A program made the position numbers and the translations under genes. A stretch of DNA of 46,052 nt from Cytophagaceae bacterium UBA6715 (GTDB lineage: Bacteria > Bacteroidota > Bacteroidia > Cytophagales > Spirosomataceae). The notes below the pieces were generated by a model. The model was given only the letters and a program-made list of their open reading frames with translations, searched no databases and was not told the origin of the DNA. Position 1 is the stretch's first letter. Every line of letters begins with the position of its first letter. Where the stretch lies: the NCBI GenBank assembly GCA_002454335.1, contig DKIP01000058.1:44083-90134 (forward strand), read 5' to 3'. Of this stretch, positions 1 through 9,200 are shown one piece after another.

Positions 1-255
1 GAACAAAAAGAATTATCAATGGCCGAGTTGATCGAGGAAATAGAAGCGATTTGTTATTCGGGAACTAAATTGAATTTAGATTACTTTATTAATCAAGTCA
101 TTGAACCTGATAAACAGGAAGAAATCTACGACTATTTCATGTCGGCAGATACAGATAACATCACACAGGCCTTGGATGAATGTAATATTGAGGATGTGAG
201 TGAAGAGGAGTTGCGTTTAATGCGCATTAAGTTTTTGAGTGAATTAGCCAATTAA
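1..255 (+). CDS. recQ: ATP-dependent DNA helicase RecQ, C-terminal fragment
   Basis: The reading frame is open from base 1, so the true start lies upstream and only the last 84 residues are visible. The segment is acidic and helical, with the phrases YSGTKLNLDYFINQV, EIYDYFMSADTDNI and EELRLMRIKFLSELAN. I recognise these from memory as the C-terminal tail of the roughly 730-residue RecQ helicases of Bacteroidota, which unwind DNA 3' to 5' in recombination and fork repair. The helicase core and the HRDC domain are outside the window, so the call rests on the tail alone. The gap to purD is 8 bp, so the two may be cotranscribed. The methionine at base 19 is probably internal and not a start. Confidence 0.72.
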   Translation, partial: EQKELSMAELIEEIEAICYSGTKLNLDYFINQVIEPDKQEEIYDYFMSADTDNITQALDECNIEDVSEEELRLMRIKFLSELAN

Positions 256-263
256 TAAAACAG

Positions 264-1550
264 ATGAATGTATTAATTATCGGGTCTGGGGGTCGTGAAC
301 ATGCTTTTGCGTGGAAGATAGCTCAAAGCCCATTACTAAGTAGTTTATTTATCGCTCCTGGAAATCCTGGTACAGCGAAATTAGGTACCAATTTAGCTAT
401 CGGAGTGGCAGATTTAGTCGGCATTGCGCAAGCAATTCGGGAACATCAAATCGATTTAGTTGTTGTAGGCCCTGAGGAGCCCTTGGTGAAAGGTGTTCGG
501 GATTACATTGAGTCACAAGAAGACCTAAAACATGTAGGAATTGTGGGGCCAGGTGCTGAGGGAGCGCAACTAGAGGGTAGCAAAGACTTTTCAAAAAATT
601 TTATGCATCGCCATGGTGTTCCAACAGCTGCCTCACAGACCTTTACGAAGGAAAACATAGACGCTGGTTTGGCCTATTTAGATACACAATCTTTGCCGAT
701 TGTCTTAAAAGCTGATGGCTTAGCTGCTGGGAAAGGGGTAATTATTGCCTTGACACTTGAGGAAGCTAAAACAGCTTTACGTGAAATGCTATTGGACTCC
801 AAATTTGGAGCTGCGTCGGACAAAGTAGTCATTGAGCAATTTTTACGCGGAATTGAATTATCCGTTTTCGTGCTAACTGATGGCGAAAATTATGTTGTAT
901 TGCCTGAAGCGAAAGACTATAAACGCATTGGCGAAAACGATGAAGGGTTGAATACCGGTGGAATGGGAGCCGTTTCTCCCGTACCATTTGCGACGGCTTC
1001 TTTCATGGAACATGTCGATAACAAAGTGATTAAGCCTACGCTAGCAGGATTAAAAGCGGATGGCATTAAATACCAAGGTTTCATCTTTATTGGTTTAATG
1101 AACCATGAGGGCGAACCTTATGTCATTGAATACAATGCACGTATGGGAGACCCTGAAACGGAGGTAGTATTACCTAGAATCGATTCAGATTTCTTATCTT
1201 TGCTACTTGCGGCTGCCAAAGGCACATTGAACAAAGAGAAAATTGAAATCTCAGAGCAATATGCCGTTACAACCATGGTTGTCGCAGGTGGATACCCCGA
1301 AGATTACCGAAAAGGAGATGCCATCACAGGATTAGACCAAGTAAAAGACGCGCATATTTTCCAAGCAGGAACGCGCGAAGAAGGAGGCCAACTCCTAACA
1401 AGTGGCGGTCGGGTGATCGCCCTAACTGGAACTTCGAATACCCTGGAAAAAGCAATTCAAAAGTCACAAAAGGCTGCACTTGCCATCCAGTTCGAAGGTA
1501 AAAACTTTAGAAGAGATATTGGCTTAGACGTCCTCCGGTATAAAGGATAA
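264..1550 (+). CDS. purD: Phosphoribosylamine--glycine ligase (GAR synthetase)
   Basis: PurD catalyses the ATP-dependent joining of glycine to 5-phosphoribosylamine, the second step of de novo purine synthesis, in the cytoplasm. The 428-residue length is normal for the family. The N-terminal domain opens with the family signature IIGSGGREHA (residues 5-14). The ATP-grasp domain has the nucleotide-binding stretch KADGLAAGKGV (about 149-159), NTGGMGAVSP (about 230) and the metal-binding segment EYNARMGDPETE (about 290-300). The C-terminal domain ends with RRDIGLDVL. The ATG at 264 places the signature at the expected distance from the start. It follows recQ by 8 bp, and ricT starts 21 bp downstream, so the three could share a transcript. 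No PurR-type operator or other purine gene is nearby. Confidence 0.97.
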   Translation: MNVLIIGSGGREHAFAWKIAQSPLLSSLFIAPGNPGTAKLGTNLAIGVADLVGIAQAIREHQIDLVVVGPEEPLVKGVRDYIESQEDLKHVGIVGPGAEGAQLEGSKDFSKNFMHRHGVPTAASQTFTKENIDAGLAYLDTQSLPIVLKADGLAAGKGVIIALTLEEAKTALREMLLDSKFGAASDKVVIEQFLRGIELSVFVLTDGENYVVLPEAKDYKRIGENDEGLNTGGMGAVSPVPFATASFMEHVDNKVIKPTLAGLKADGIKYQGFIFIGLMNHEGEPYVIEYNARMGDPETEVVLPRIDSDFLSLLLAAAKGTLNKEKIEISEQYAVTTMVVAGGYPEDYRKGDAITGLDQVKDAHIFQAGTREEGGQLLTSGGRVIALTGTSNTLEKAIQKSQKAALAIQFEGKNFRRDIGLDVLRYKG

Positions 1551-1571
1551 TTAGCTAATCAAGCATATATT

Positions 1572-3059
1572 ATGGCATGTAAATCGTGTTCAACGGGTTC
1601 TTGTGGATCCAAAGGTGTATCAGGCGAAGTCGCAGGCTGCCAAAGCAACGGGGGGTGCGGCTCAGGTGGCTGCAATAAAATGAATGTCTTTGATTGGCTT
1701 TCCGACTTAGACGTACCACAATTTCAGCGTTTTCATGTTGTAGAGGTAAAGTTCAAAGGGGGGCGTAAGGAGTATTTCCGCAATACACACAAGCTCGAAC
1801 TTCATACAGGTGATGCCGTGATGATTGAGTCGAGCACTGGAATTCACCTCGGAATCGTTTCGCTTCAAGGGGAATTAGTTCGCTTGCAATTATTGAAAAA
1901 AAGCATCAAAGACGATGATAATTTAAAGTCAATTGTCCGCATAGCCACCGAAAAAGACCTCGAAAAACACGAGCAAATGATTGCGCGTGATATGCCCACG
2001 ATGTACCGTGGCAGACAAATCATCGGAGATTTAAAGTTGAACATGAAACTGTCTGACGTTGAATTTCAGTCGGACGGGACAAAAGCTGTGTTTTACTATT
2101 CCTCAGACGACCGTGTCGATTTCCGAGAATTGATTAAACTCTTGGCAACGGAGTTCAAAGTACGTGTGGAAATGAAACAAATTTCCTTGCGTCAAGAAGC
2201 GGGCAGATTGGGGGGCATTGGGGTTTGTGGACGCGAACTGTGTTGTTCAACTTGGTTAACTGACTTTAAGAACGTAACAACCTCAGCTGCTCGTTATCAA
2301 AATTTATCGTTAAATCCAGTCAAATTGAGCGGACAATGCGGCCGATTAAAATGCTGCTTGAATTATGAATTAGAGACTTACATGGATGCGTTAAAAGGCA
2401 TTCCAACGATTGAAGGTCGCTTAAAGACAAAGAAGGGAGATGCCATTCTTCAAAAGACGGATATTTTCAAGCGGATGATGTGGTTTGGTATTGTAGGTGA
2501 AGAGTCCATTTGGATTCCCGTAAGTTGTGATCGTGTCGCAGAAATCATTGAATTAAATAAGCAAGGTATTATTCCGGAATCCTTCTCGGATTTGAATCCA
2601 GATGCACCCATTGTAGAAAAACCAACGCTTTCAGAATTGAACTCTGATTTAGAGCGTATGGATAAGAAATACGGTGGCAAAAAACCGGCAAACAAATCCG
2701 GAAATAACCGTGGCGGTCGTGACCGTTTTGATAACAGAGGACCACGAGAAAACCGAGGACCAAGACCGGAAGGCCGTGAAAATCCACGTGGCTCACGGCC
2801 AGATAATCGTGGCTTGAAATCAGCAAACCAAGTCAAAGAAGGTGAGGCAAATCGTGGCCCACGTCCAGATAATCGCGGCCCGAAACCACAACAAGAGCGA
2901 AAACCTAGACCTGAACAAGGGCCTAAGCCAGAAGGGACAGCACCTGTAGGTGATGGAGAAAACGCCACACCGAAACCATTTAAGAAGAAGTTTAAGAAGA
3001 AATTTAAGCCCCGTCCACCGCGTGAAGGAGGCTCTTCTGAAGGGCCCACAGCACAATAA
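1572..3059 (+). CDS. ricT: PSP1-domain protein RicT (YaaT family) with RG-rich tail
   Basis: RicT is a subunit of an iron-sulfur complex (RicA/F/T in Bacillus) that affects mRNA processing. In Bacteroidota it is an uncharacterised PSP1-domain protein. Three parts are visible. A short N-terminus carries about ten cysteines in the first 35 residues (CKSCSTGSCG, GGCGSGGC). The PSP1 core spans about residues 40-330 with two cysteine motifs, GVCGRELCC (about 217) and GQCGRLKCC (about 255), the usual Fe-S ligands. From about residue 365 a disordered tail is rich in Arg, Gly, Pro and Lys, with repeated RPDNRG units and a KKKFKKKFKPRPPRE end. The core is typical, while the length of 495 exceeds the core family because of the tail. 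The stop is 3 bp before gldH, a conserved pairing in this phylum. Confidence 0.9.
   Translation: MACKSCSTGSCGSKGVSGEVAGCQSNGGCGSGGCNKMNVFDWLSDLDVPQFQRFHVVEVKFKGGRKEYFRNTHKLELHTGDAVMIESSTGIHLGIVSLQGELVRLQLLKKSIKDDDNLKSIVRIATEKDLEKHEQMIARDMPTMYRGRQIIGDLKLNMKLSDVEFQSDGTKAVFYYSSDDRVDFRELIKLLATEFKVRVEMKQISLRQEAGRLGGIGVCGRELCCSTWLTDFKNVTTSAARYQNLSLNPVKLSGQCGRLKCCLNYELETYMDALKGIPTIEGRLKTKKGDAILQKTDIFKRMMWFGIVGEESIWIPVSCDRVAEIIELNKQGIIPESFSDLNPDAPIVEKPTLSELNSDLERMDKKYGGKKPANKSGNNRGGRDRFDNRGPRENRGPRPEGRENPRGSRPDNRGLKSANQVKEGEANRGPRPDNRGPKPQQERKPRPEQGPKPEGTAPVGDGENATPKPFKKKFKKKFKPRPPREGGSSEGPTAQ
2788..2885 (+). repeat. Two imperfect 32-nt direct repeats in the ricT tail
   Basis: Bases 2788-2819 and 2854-2885 are near-identical copies that both encode a segment containing RPDNRG, spaced by 66 bp and so in frame. 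Shorter variants of the same Arg/Gly/Pro unit lie just upstream. They look like internal duplications that lengthened the disordered tail. Confidence 0.7.
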
Positions 3060-3062
3060 GCT

Positions 3063-3551
3063 ATGTATCACAAGCGTATTATCCTTTTCATGATGGCTTG
3101 CTTCGCATTTGCTTGCCAAAACGATACCTTGGTTGACCAAACCATTTCCTTATCAGAATATGGTTGGCTTCAAAAAAATAAGATCTTAATTGATTTTCAT
3201 GTATCCGATACAAGTAAAGCCTATGATGTTCGAGTAGCTTTGCGGCAATCAAACGAATATCCTTATTATAACCTCTATTTCATCCCCAAAATTATCGATT
3301 CCAATGGTTTCGTACTAAAACGTGCATTTGCGGAAGCGTTTCTGTATGATGCAAAAACAGGGAAACCCAAAGGGAGTGGCCTTGGCGATATATATAGTCA
3401 TCAATACACCCTATTCAAAGGGCTGAAGTTTACTAGGCCAGGGAGATATCAGGTTAGTTTAGAACAATATATGCGCACAGACACACTGAAAGGTGTTATT
3501 TCTGCAGGAGCATCCATCATTGAAACCCCAGCTAGCGATGGCCAAAATTGA
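3063..3551 (+). CDS. gldH: Gliding motility lipoprotein GldH
   Basis: GldH is an envelope lipoprotein needed for gliding motility in Flavobacterium, and homologues occur widely in Bacteroidota. The 162-residue protein opens with basic residues and a hydrophobic segment ending in a lipobox-like FAFAC, so Cys18 is the likely lipidated residue. The body carries family landmarks: NEYPYYNLYFIP (about 65), GSGLGDIYSHQY (about 100), FKGLKFTRPGRYQVSLEQYMRTD (split here over about 113-135). The length is normal. It starts 3 bp after ricT, and its last 14 bp overlap the start of the next regulator gene. Other gld genes are absent from this window, so its presence alone does not prove that the organism glides. 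Confidence 0.9.
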   Translation: MYHKRIILFMMACFAFACQNDTLVDQTISLSEYGWLQKNKILIDFHVSDTSKAYDVRVALRQSNEYPYYNLYFIPKIIDSNGFVLKRAFAEAFLYDAKTGKPKGSGLGDIYSHQYTLFKGLKFTRPGRYQVSLEQYMRTDTLKGVISAGASIIETPASDGQN

Positions 3552-4020
3552 CGATATCGATAAACAGATTTTAGCCTTTTTGCATGAAGATGCATTTATG
3601 TCCAATAAGGAAATGGCATCGAGGCTGGGCTTAAGCGCCACACCCGTACATGAGCGAATTAAGCGCATGGAAAAAGATGGCGTTATCACAGGATATAAGG
3701 CAACGATTAATCCTAATAAATTAGGCAAATCGCTAACTGTTTTCTGTGATATTTCACTGAAAGAGCATGCCGCTGCTTACTTGAATCAATTTGAAACGGA
3801 TGTCATGTCCCTTGTGGAAGTTCAAGAATGTTATTGTGTTTCCGGACACAGTGATTTTCTATTAAAGATTGTCGTTTCCGATATGGATGAATATCGAAAT
3901 TTTATCCTCCATAAATTAGCGAGTATCAAAAACATTGGAAATGCGCAGAGCCACTTTGTAATGAACCAAATCCAAAACGAACAAATTTTACCTTGGTTAA
4001 CCAATAAAACTGCCCAATAA
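3538..4020 (+). CDS. Lrp/AsnC family transcriptional regulator
   Basis: This is a feast/famine regulator. The N-terminal winged helix-turn-helix covers about residues 1-60 (IDDIDKQILAFL, then MSNKEMASRLGLSATPVHERIKRME), followed by the RAM ligand-sensing and oligomerisation domain (about 65-155). I chose the ATG at 3538, which gives 160 residues and the usual start of the family. A GTG at 3493 would add 15 residues with no family support. The chosen start overlaps gldH by 14 bp in another frame, suggesting translational coupling. The effector is unknown, since Lrp/AsnC proteins bind amino acids or related small molecules. It lies 72 bp upstream of an RND efflux operon and could regulate it, but I saw no operator. 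Confidence 0.88.
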   Translation: MAKIDDIDKQILAFLHEDAFMSNKEMASRLGLSATPVHERIKRMEKDGVITGYKATINPNKLGKSLTVFCDISLKEHAAAYLNQFETDVMSLVEVQECYCVSGHSDFLLKIVVSDMDEYRNFILHKLASIKNIGNAQSHFVMNQIQNEQILPWLTNKTAQ

Positions 4021-4092
4021 ACCTACAATTTAGGACAGCAAGATTCAGAAAAAAATGTAATTTGATACTCTTCTAAATCGAACATATAACCT

Positions 4093-5187
4093 ATGAATAA
4101 ATTAACTAAATCTATCGTCTCACTTGCTTCCATTTTACTAATCCTAGGACTCGCATTTTATCCGAAAATCAAACAAGCTATTTCTAAAGAACCCAACGAG
4201 GATGCAAAAAAAGAGAAAGGTGGACCTGGTGGAAAAGGGGGCGGAAAATCGGCTGTAGTAGTATCAGTCGTAAAGTTTACGCGCCTTGACGATATGTTGA
4301 ATTCAACAGGTAGTATTTTGGCAAACGAAGAAGTAGAAATTCGCTCAGAAATAGCCGGCCGTATAATCCAATTAAATATCAAAGAAGGGGATGCCGTTCA
4401 AAAGGGTACGGTCCTATTTCGTATCAATGATGATGATTTACAGGCTCGGTTACGCAAATTAGGCTTCAATAAAAAATTAGCGGAGGATAATGAGGCCCGT
4501 CAAAAAATCTTGTTACAAAAAGAAGCAATCTCCCAACGGGAATATGATATTGCAGTTAACTCAGTCAATACCATTGAAGCCGATATCGAAGATTTGAAAG
4601 CTCAAATCATCAAAACAACCGTTAAAGCGCCATTCGCTGGAACAATTGGTTTCCGTTATGTGAGTTTAGGAAGTTACATCTCCCCTACAACTAGAATTGC
4701 AACCTTAACGAATACTAATCCGGCAAAAATCGAATTCTCAATTCCAGCGAAATACGCAACTGCTATTCGGAAAGGAAGTACTGTAGAATTCCAAACGGAA
4801 AATGAAGACAGAACCTTCATTGGTAAAGTTTATGCGATTGATCCGAAAATCGATCCTTTAACGAGAACGTTGCAAATTCGTGCCTTAGCAGCAAATCCGG
4901 GTAACCAATTGGTTCCAGGAGCTTTTGCAAAGGTCAATTTGATTTTAAAATCAAAGGGAAGTGCAATTCTTATTCCCACAGAAGCCGTTATCCCCGAAGC
5001 ATCTGGGAACAAAGTATTCATCGTAAAACAAGGAAAATCAGTCCCTGTAAAAGTGAAACTCGGAAATCGTGGCGAGAAAAATGTTGAAATTTTATCAGGA
5101 CTCTCCATTGGTGATACCTTAATCACAAATGGCGTAATCCAAGTAAAACCCGATGGCGAAGTTGAAATTAAAGAAGTCGTAGAATAA
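4093..5187 (+). CDS. RND efflux membrane fusion protein (HlyD/AcrA family)
   Basis: This periplasmic adaptor links an inner-membrane RND pump to an outer-membrane channel. It has one N-terminal membrane anchor or signal (about residues 8-25), then a charged linker and a glycine-rich stretch (GGPGGKGGGKS, about 43-54). The split biotinyl-lipoyl domain follows, with EIRSEIAGRIIQLNIKEGD (about 80-98) as first half and KTTVKAPFAGTIGFRYVSLG (about 175-194) as second half. A coiled-coil hairpin lies between the halves. A beta-barrel domain and a membrane-proximal domain end the protein. The 364-residue length is typical. The stop is 7 bp before the glycosyltransferase gene, and the permease lies beyond that, so this is the first gene of the pump operon. 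No TolC-type gene is present. The substrate cannot be deduced. Confidence 0.93.
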   Translation: MNKLTKSIVSLASILLILGLAFYPKIKQAISKEPNEDAKKEKGGPGGKGGGKSAVVVSVVKFTRLDDMLNSTGSILANEEVEIRSEIAGRIIQLNIKEGDAVQKGTVLFRINDDDLQARLRKLGFNKKLAEDNEARQKILLQKEAISQREYDIAVNSVNTIEADIEDLKAQIIKTTVKAPFAGTIGFRYVSLGSYISPTTRIATLTNTNPAKIEFSIPAKYATAIRKGSTVEFQTENEDRTFIGKVYAIDPKIDPLTRTLQIRALAANPGNQLVPGAFAKVNLILKSKGSAILIPTEAVIPEASGNKVFIVKQGKSVPVKVKLGNRGEKNVEILSGLSIGDTLITNGVIQVKPDGEVEIKEVVE

Positions 5188-5194
5188 AGGATTT

Positions 5195-6214
5195 ATGGCG
5201 TCCATCTACCTGAGTAAGTCCTTATGGGAATACAAATTCCGTAAACTAAGCTATTGGTTTTCGGCATGTATTTCCTATGCCCAACTTCACCTTAGTGTAC
5301 GCCTAGCTCGAATTTCCCAACCCGTTGTTGGGATTTTATTAGCTGAGCATTTAGGCGACATTGTAGCCGCGGAACCAATTATTGCTGCATTGCGAATTAA
5401 GCATCCGAAGGCTCGTATCGTTTGGATTGCTAAAGGTCTCTACCAAGGACTATTAGAGAAGCATCCCCATATTGACCAAGTTATTATCGAAAATTCTATT
5501 TTAGCAAGTTCTTGGATATGCCAACATTCCCCGTTCACGCACTTTTATAATTTGCACATGAACGAATTACGTTTGGATCCCTATTTCAAGTTTAGCCTTT
5601 TCAATAAACAAGCTGAAAAAATCGGGTTAACTAAGCATAATTATTACGAACGGGGTAATTTGTTGAAAGGTATTTTCGACCTGTGTGATATCCCCTATCG
5701 AGAATCTTTACAACCTAAATTGTATTTGGGGAAAGAAAAATCATGGGATTTACCAGCAAAATACTGGGTGATACATCGGAAATCAAATGGTGCCGACCGT
5801 GAATGGCAGGACAAGCATTGGATTGCCTTAATTGACCAAGTAATAGCGACTTATGATATTTCCATCGTAGAAGTAGGGGCATCTGATGGCTTAGCCATAA
5901 AGCATCCAAAATTCATTTCGATGGTTGGGAAAACAAGTGTCGTTGAAATGGCCAATATTATCTCAGAAGCTCAGTTTTTCATAGGGATTGATTCAGGTCC
6001 GGCTCACATTGCCAATGCATATGAAATCCCGGGTCTCCTATTGCTGGGAACATACAAAAACTTTAAAAACCACATGCCCTTTTCAGGTTCATATGAACAA
6101 GGTCGCGCGATGATTTATCATAATCCAGCAGGTTCGTCGGCCGGCATTCCATTTGAAACTGTTTGGCAGCAACTAAGTAACTTAAAACCAATTCCTGCAA
6201 CGCAATTGGCCTAA
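5195..6214 (+). CDS. Glycosyltransferase family 9 (heptosyltransferase-like)
   Basis: This is a GT-B fold enzyme related to LPS heptosyltransferases, expected to transfer a sugar from a nucleotide donor to lipopolysaccharide or another surface glycan at the cytoplasmic face of the inner membrane. The N-terminal half has LLAEHLGDIVAAEPIIAALR (about 49-68), the acceptor-side motif of the family. The C-terminal half has FIGIDSGPAHIANAYEIPG (about 264-282), the donor-side motif with the conserved D-S-G-P-x-H. The 339-residue length fits. It sits 7 bp after the membrane fusion gene and 14 bp before the permease gene, so it is embedded in the pump operon. The exact sugar and acceptor are unknown, and heptose is not implied. 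Confidence 0.85.
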   Translation: MASIYLSKSLWEYKFRKLSYWFSACISYAQLHLSVRLARISQPVVGILLAEHLGDIVAAEPIIAALRIKHPKARIVWIAKGLYQGLLEKHPHIDQVIIENSILASSWICQHSPFTHFYNLHMNELRLDPYFKFSLFNKQAEKIGLTKHNYYERGNLLKGIFDLCDIPYRESLQPKLYLGKEKSWDLPAKYWVIHRKSNGADREWQDKHWIALIDQVIATYDISIVEVGASDGLAIKHPKFISMVGKTSVVEMANIISEAQFFIGIDSGPAHIANAYEIPGLLLLGTYKNFKNHMPFSGSYEQGRAMIYHNPAGSSAGIPFETVWQQLSNLKPIPATQLA

Positions 6215-6228
6215 ACCTATTCAATATT

Positions 6229-9200
6229 ATGGCATCCTTATCAGACATTAGCATTAAACGCCCTGTACTTTCGATCGTCATGTCTGTGACGATTATCGTA
6301 TTTGGTTTAATTGGATATTCCTATTTGGGCATTCGTGAATACCCATCGGTTGACCCGCCCGTCGTAACCGTTCAAACGAGTTATACAGGTGCGAACGCAG
6401 ATATTATTGAGTCCCAAATTACGGAGCCATTGGAGGAATCTATCAATGGAATTGCTGGGATTAAGACGCTCTCAAGTTCGAGTCGGGATGGCCGCTCTAA
6501 CATCACCGTTGAATTTGACCTAGCAGTCAATATTGAAGATGCGGCCAACGATGTACGTGACCGTGTTTCTCGTTCGATGGCATTATTGCCCAAAGATGTG
6601 GACCCCCCCGTTGTTTCCAAAGCAGATGCGGATTCCAATCCCATTTACAATTTAAATATTTATTCAAGCACCCGGGATTTATTAAGCCTTAATGAGATTG
6701 CCACGCGAAACGTAAAAGAAAAATTACAGACCATTCCAGGCGTAAGTTCCGTTCAAATGTGGGGCGAAAAGAAATACGCGATGCGCTTGCATATAGACCC
6801 AGAACGTTTGGCATCATTCCGATTGACAGCACCTGATATTGTTAATGCCCTGACAAAACAAAACATTGAACTTCCCTCTGGAAGTATTGAGGGGAATAAC
6901 ACCGAATTAACGGTTCGGACACAAGGTCGTATGACCTCTGTGGAGGACTTCAATAACTTGATTATCCGCGAGGAAGGCGATCGTTCTGTTAAATTTTCAG
7001 ACGTAGGAAATGCAGAACTAGCACCTGAAAACGAAAAGACATTCTTTAAGCGTGACATGGTACCGATGATTTCGATTGCGGTAATCCCCCAACCAGGGTC
7101 AAACCAAATTGAAATTGTCGATCAAATCCATCAAAAATTCAAGCAGATTCAAACAACCATCCCAAGTGATGTAATTTTGAAAGAAGGATTCGATAACACA
7201 AAATATGTACGTAAATCAATTGAAGAGGTAGAAGAAACGATTCTAACTGCGATTTTGCTTGTAACAATTGTCATCTTCTTGTTCTTGCGCGATTGGCGTT
7301 CGACTATCATTCCGTTGACAGCCATTCCTGTTTCCTTGATTGGGGTATTCTTCTTTATGTATTTAGCTGGATTCTCCGTAAATGTACTAACCTTACTCGG
7401 AATTGTTCTCTCAATCGGTCTTGTTGTGGATGATGCAATTGTGGTATTAGAAAACATCTACACGAAAATTGAAGAAGGCCTTTCCCCATGGGAAGCCGCA
7501 TTAGCGGGTTCGAAAGAAATCTATTTTGCTGTCATCTCAACAACTGTAACGCTAGCAGCAGTATTCTTACCTGTAATATTCTTGCAGGGTATAACCGGAC
7601 AGTTGTTCCGTGAATTTGGTATCGTCGTAGCAGGTTCAGTCATTATTTCTGCCTTTGTTTCATTGACCCTAACACCAATGCTAAGCTCCAAATTATTAAA
7701 GGGAGGACATAGCAAACCCTGGTTTTATAATGTAACGGAGCCCTTTTTCACCTGGATGACCACGGCCTACGAAAATTCACTGAATTCGTTCTTACGTGTT
7801 CGTTGGCTTGCTTGGGTCGTAATGATTGGATTAATTGGGGTGATTTATTCCTTATTCAAAACGGGAGCCATCCCCTCTGAACTAGCACCTTTAGAGGATA
7901 GAGGCCAAATGCGTATCAGTGCAACGGCACCTGAAGGCGCAACCTTTGACTATATGTTGAACTTCACAGATGAGTTTACTCAATTCATCATGAAGGAAAT
8001 ACCAGAAAAAGAACGGAATGCAATTTATACCATCACATCACCTGGATTCGGAAATGCCGGCTCAAACTCGGGTATGATTCGCGTATTGCTAAGCGATTCG
8101 AATGCGCGTAGAAGCCAACAAGCGATTGTGGATGCACTACAACCGAAGGTTAAAAAATTCTCAGGTGCAAAGACGATTGTTATTCAGGAGCCAACGCTAC
8201 AAACGGGCCAACGAGGTGGCGGTGGTTTGCCCGTGGCTTTCGTCGTACAGGCCCCCAACTTTGAGAAGTTGAAGAAAATGATGCCACAATTCATGGCAAA
8301 GGTTCGCGACTCCCCCAAATTCGAGGTTTCTGATATAAATTTGAAATTCACGAAACCTGAATTACGCTTGGAAATTGATCGGGCGAAAGCTCAAAACTTA
8401 GGTGTATCCATCCAAGATGTGGCTCAAACCTTGCAATTGGGACTATCCGGAAGACGCTTTGGGTATTTCATCATGGATGGTAAACAATATCAAGTAATTG
8501 GCCAAATTAACCGCTCACTACGAAATGATGTAAATGACTTGAGGTCTCTATATGTTAAAAATAACCGGGGTGATTTAATTCAATTGGACAACATGGTCAA
8601 GATTACGGAGCAAAGTACGCCTCCACAATTATTCCGTTTCAATCGTTATTCTGCCGCCACAGTAACAGCCCAAATGGCGAAGGGAGTAACCTTGGGAGAA
8701 GCATTGGATGAAATGGATAAATTGGCGAAAGAGACTTTTGATGAGTCCTTCTCAACTGCCTATGACGGACAGAGTAAGCAATTCAAGGAGTCAAGTTCCT
8801 CTTTATTGTTTGCATTTGCCTTGGCGATTTTATTGATCTATTTAATCCTTTCGGCGCAATTCGAAAGCTTTATCGATCCATTTATTATCTTATTTACGGT
8901 ACCATTGGCCGTGGCAGGAGCCTTGTTATCATTATGGGATTTCAGTCAAACGCTGAATATTTTCTCACAGATTGGAATCATTGTATTAATTGGTTTAGTA
9001 ACCAAAAATGGTATCCTGATTGTGGAATTTGCCAACCAGAAAAAGGAAGGCGGATTAGCTAAATTGGATGCCGTAAAAAGTGCCGCTACGGCACGTTTCA
9101 GACCGATTATCATGACATCTTTGTGTACGATATTGGGTATTTTACCGATTGCCTTAGCATTAGGTTCAGGATCAACAAGCCGTGTTTCCATGGGTATTGC

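Noticed and set aside
2450..3049. A 199-residue open frame on the minus strand inside ricT
   Set aside because: It mirrors the Arg/Gly/Pro-rich tail of ricT. The opposite strand of such biased codons stays open by composition, and the protein is low-complexity with no known motif.
3493..3537. Longer GTG start for the Lrp/AsnC gene
   Set aside because: The extra 15 residues do not fit the family, whereas the ATG at 3538 begins right before the helix-turn-helix domain.
5195..6214. The GT9 gene as a sign of horizontally acquired cargo in the pump operon
   Set aside because: Base composition and codon use look like those of the flanking genes, and no repeats or mobile element remains border it.
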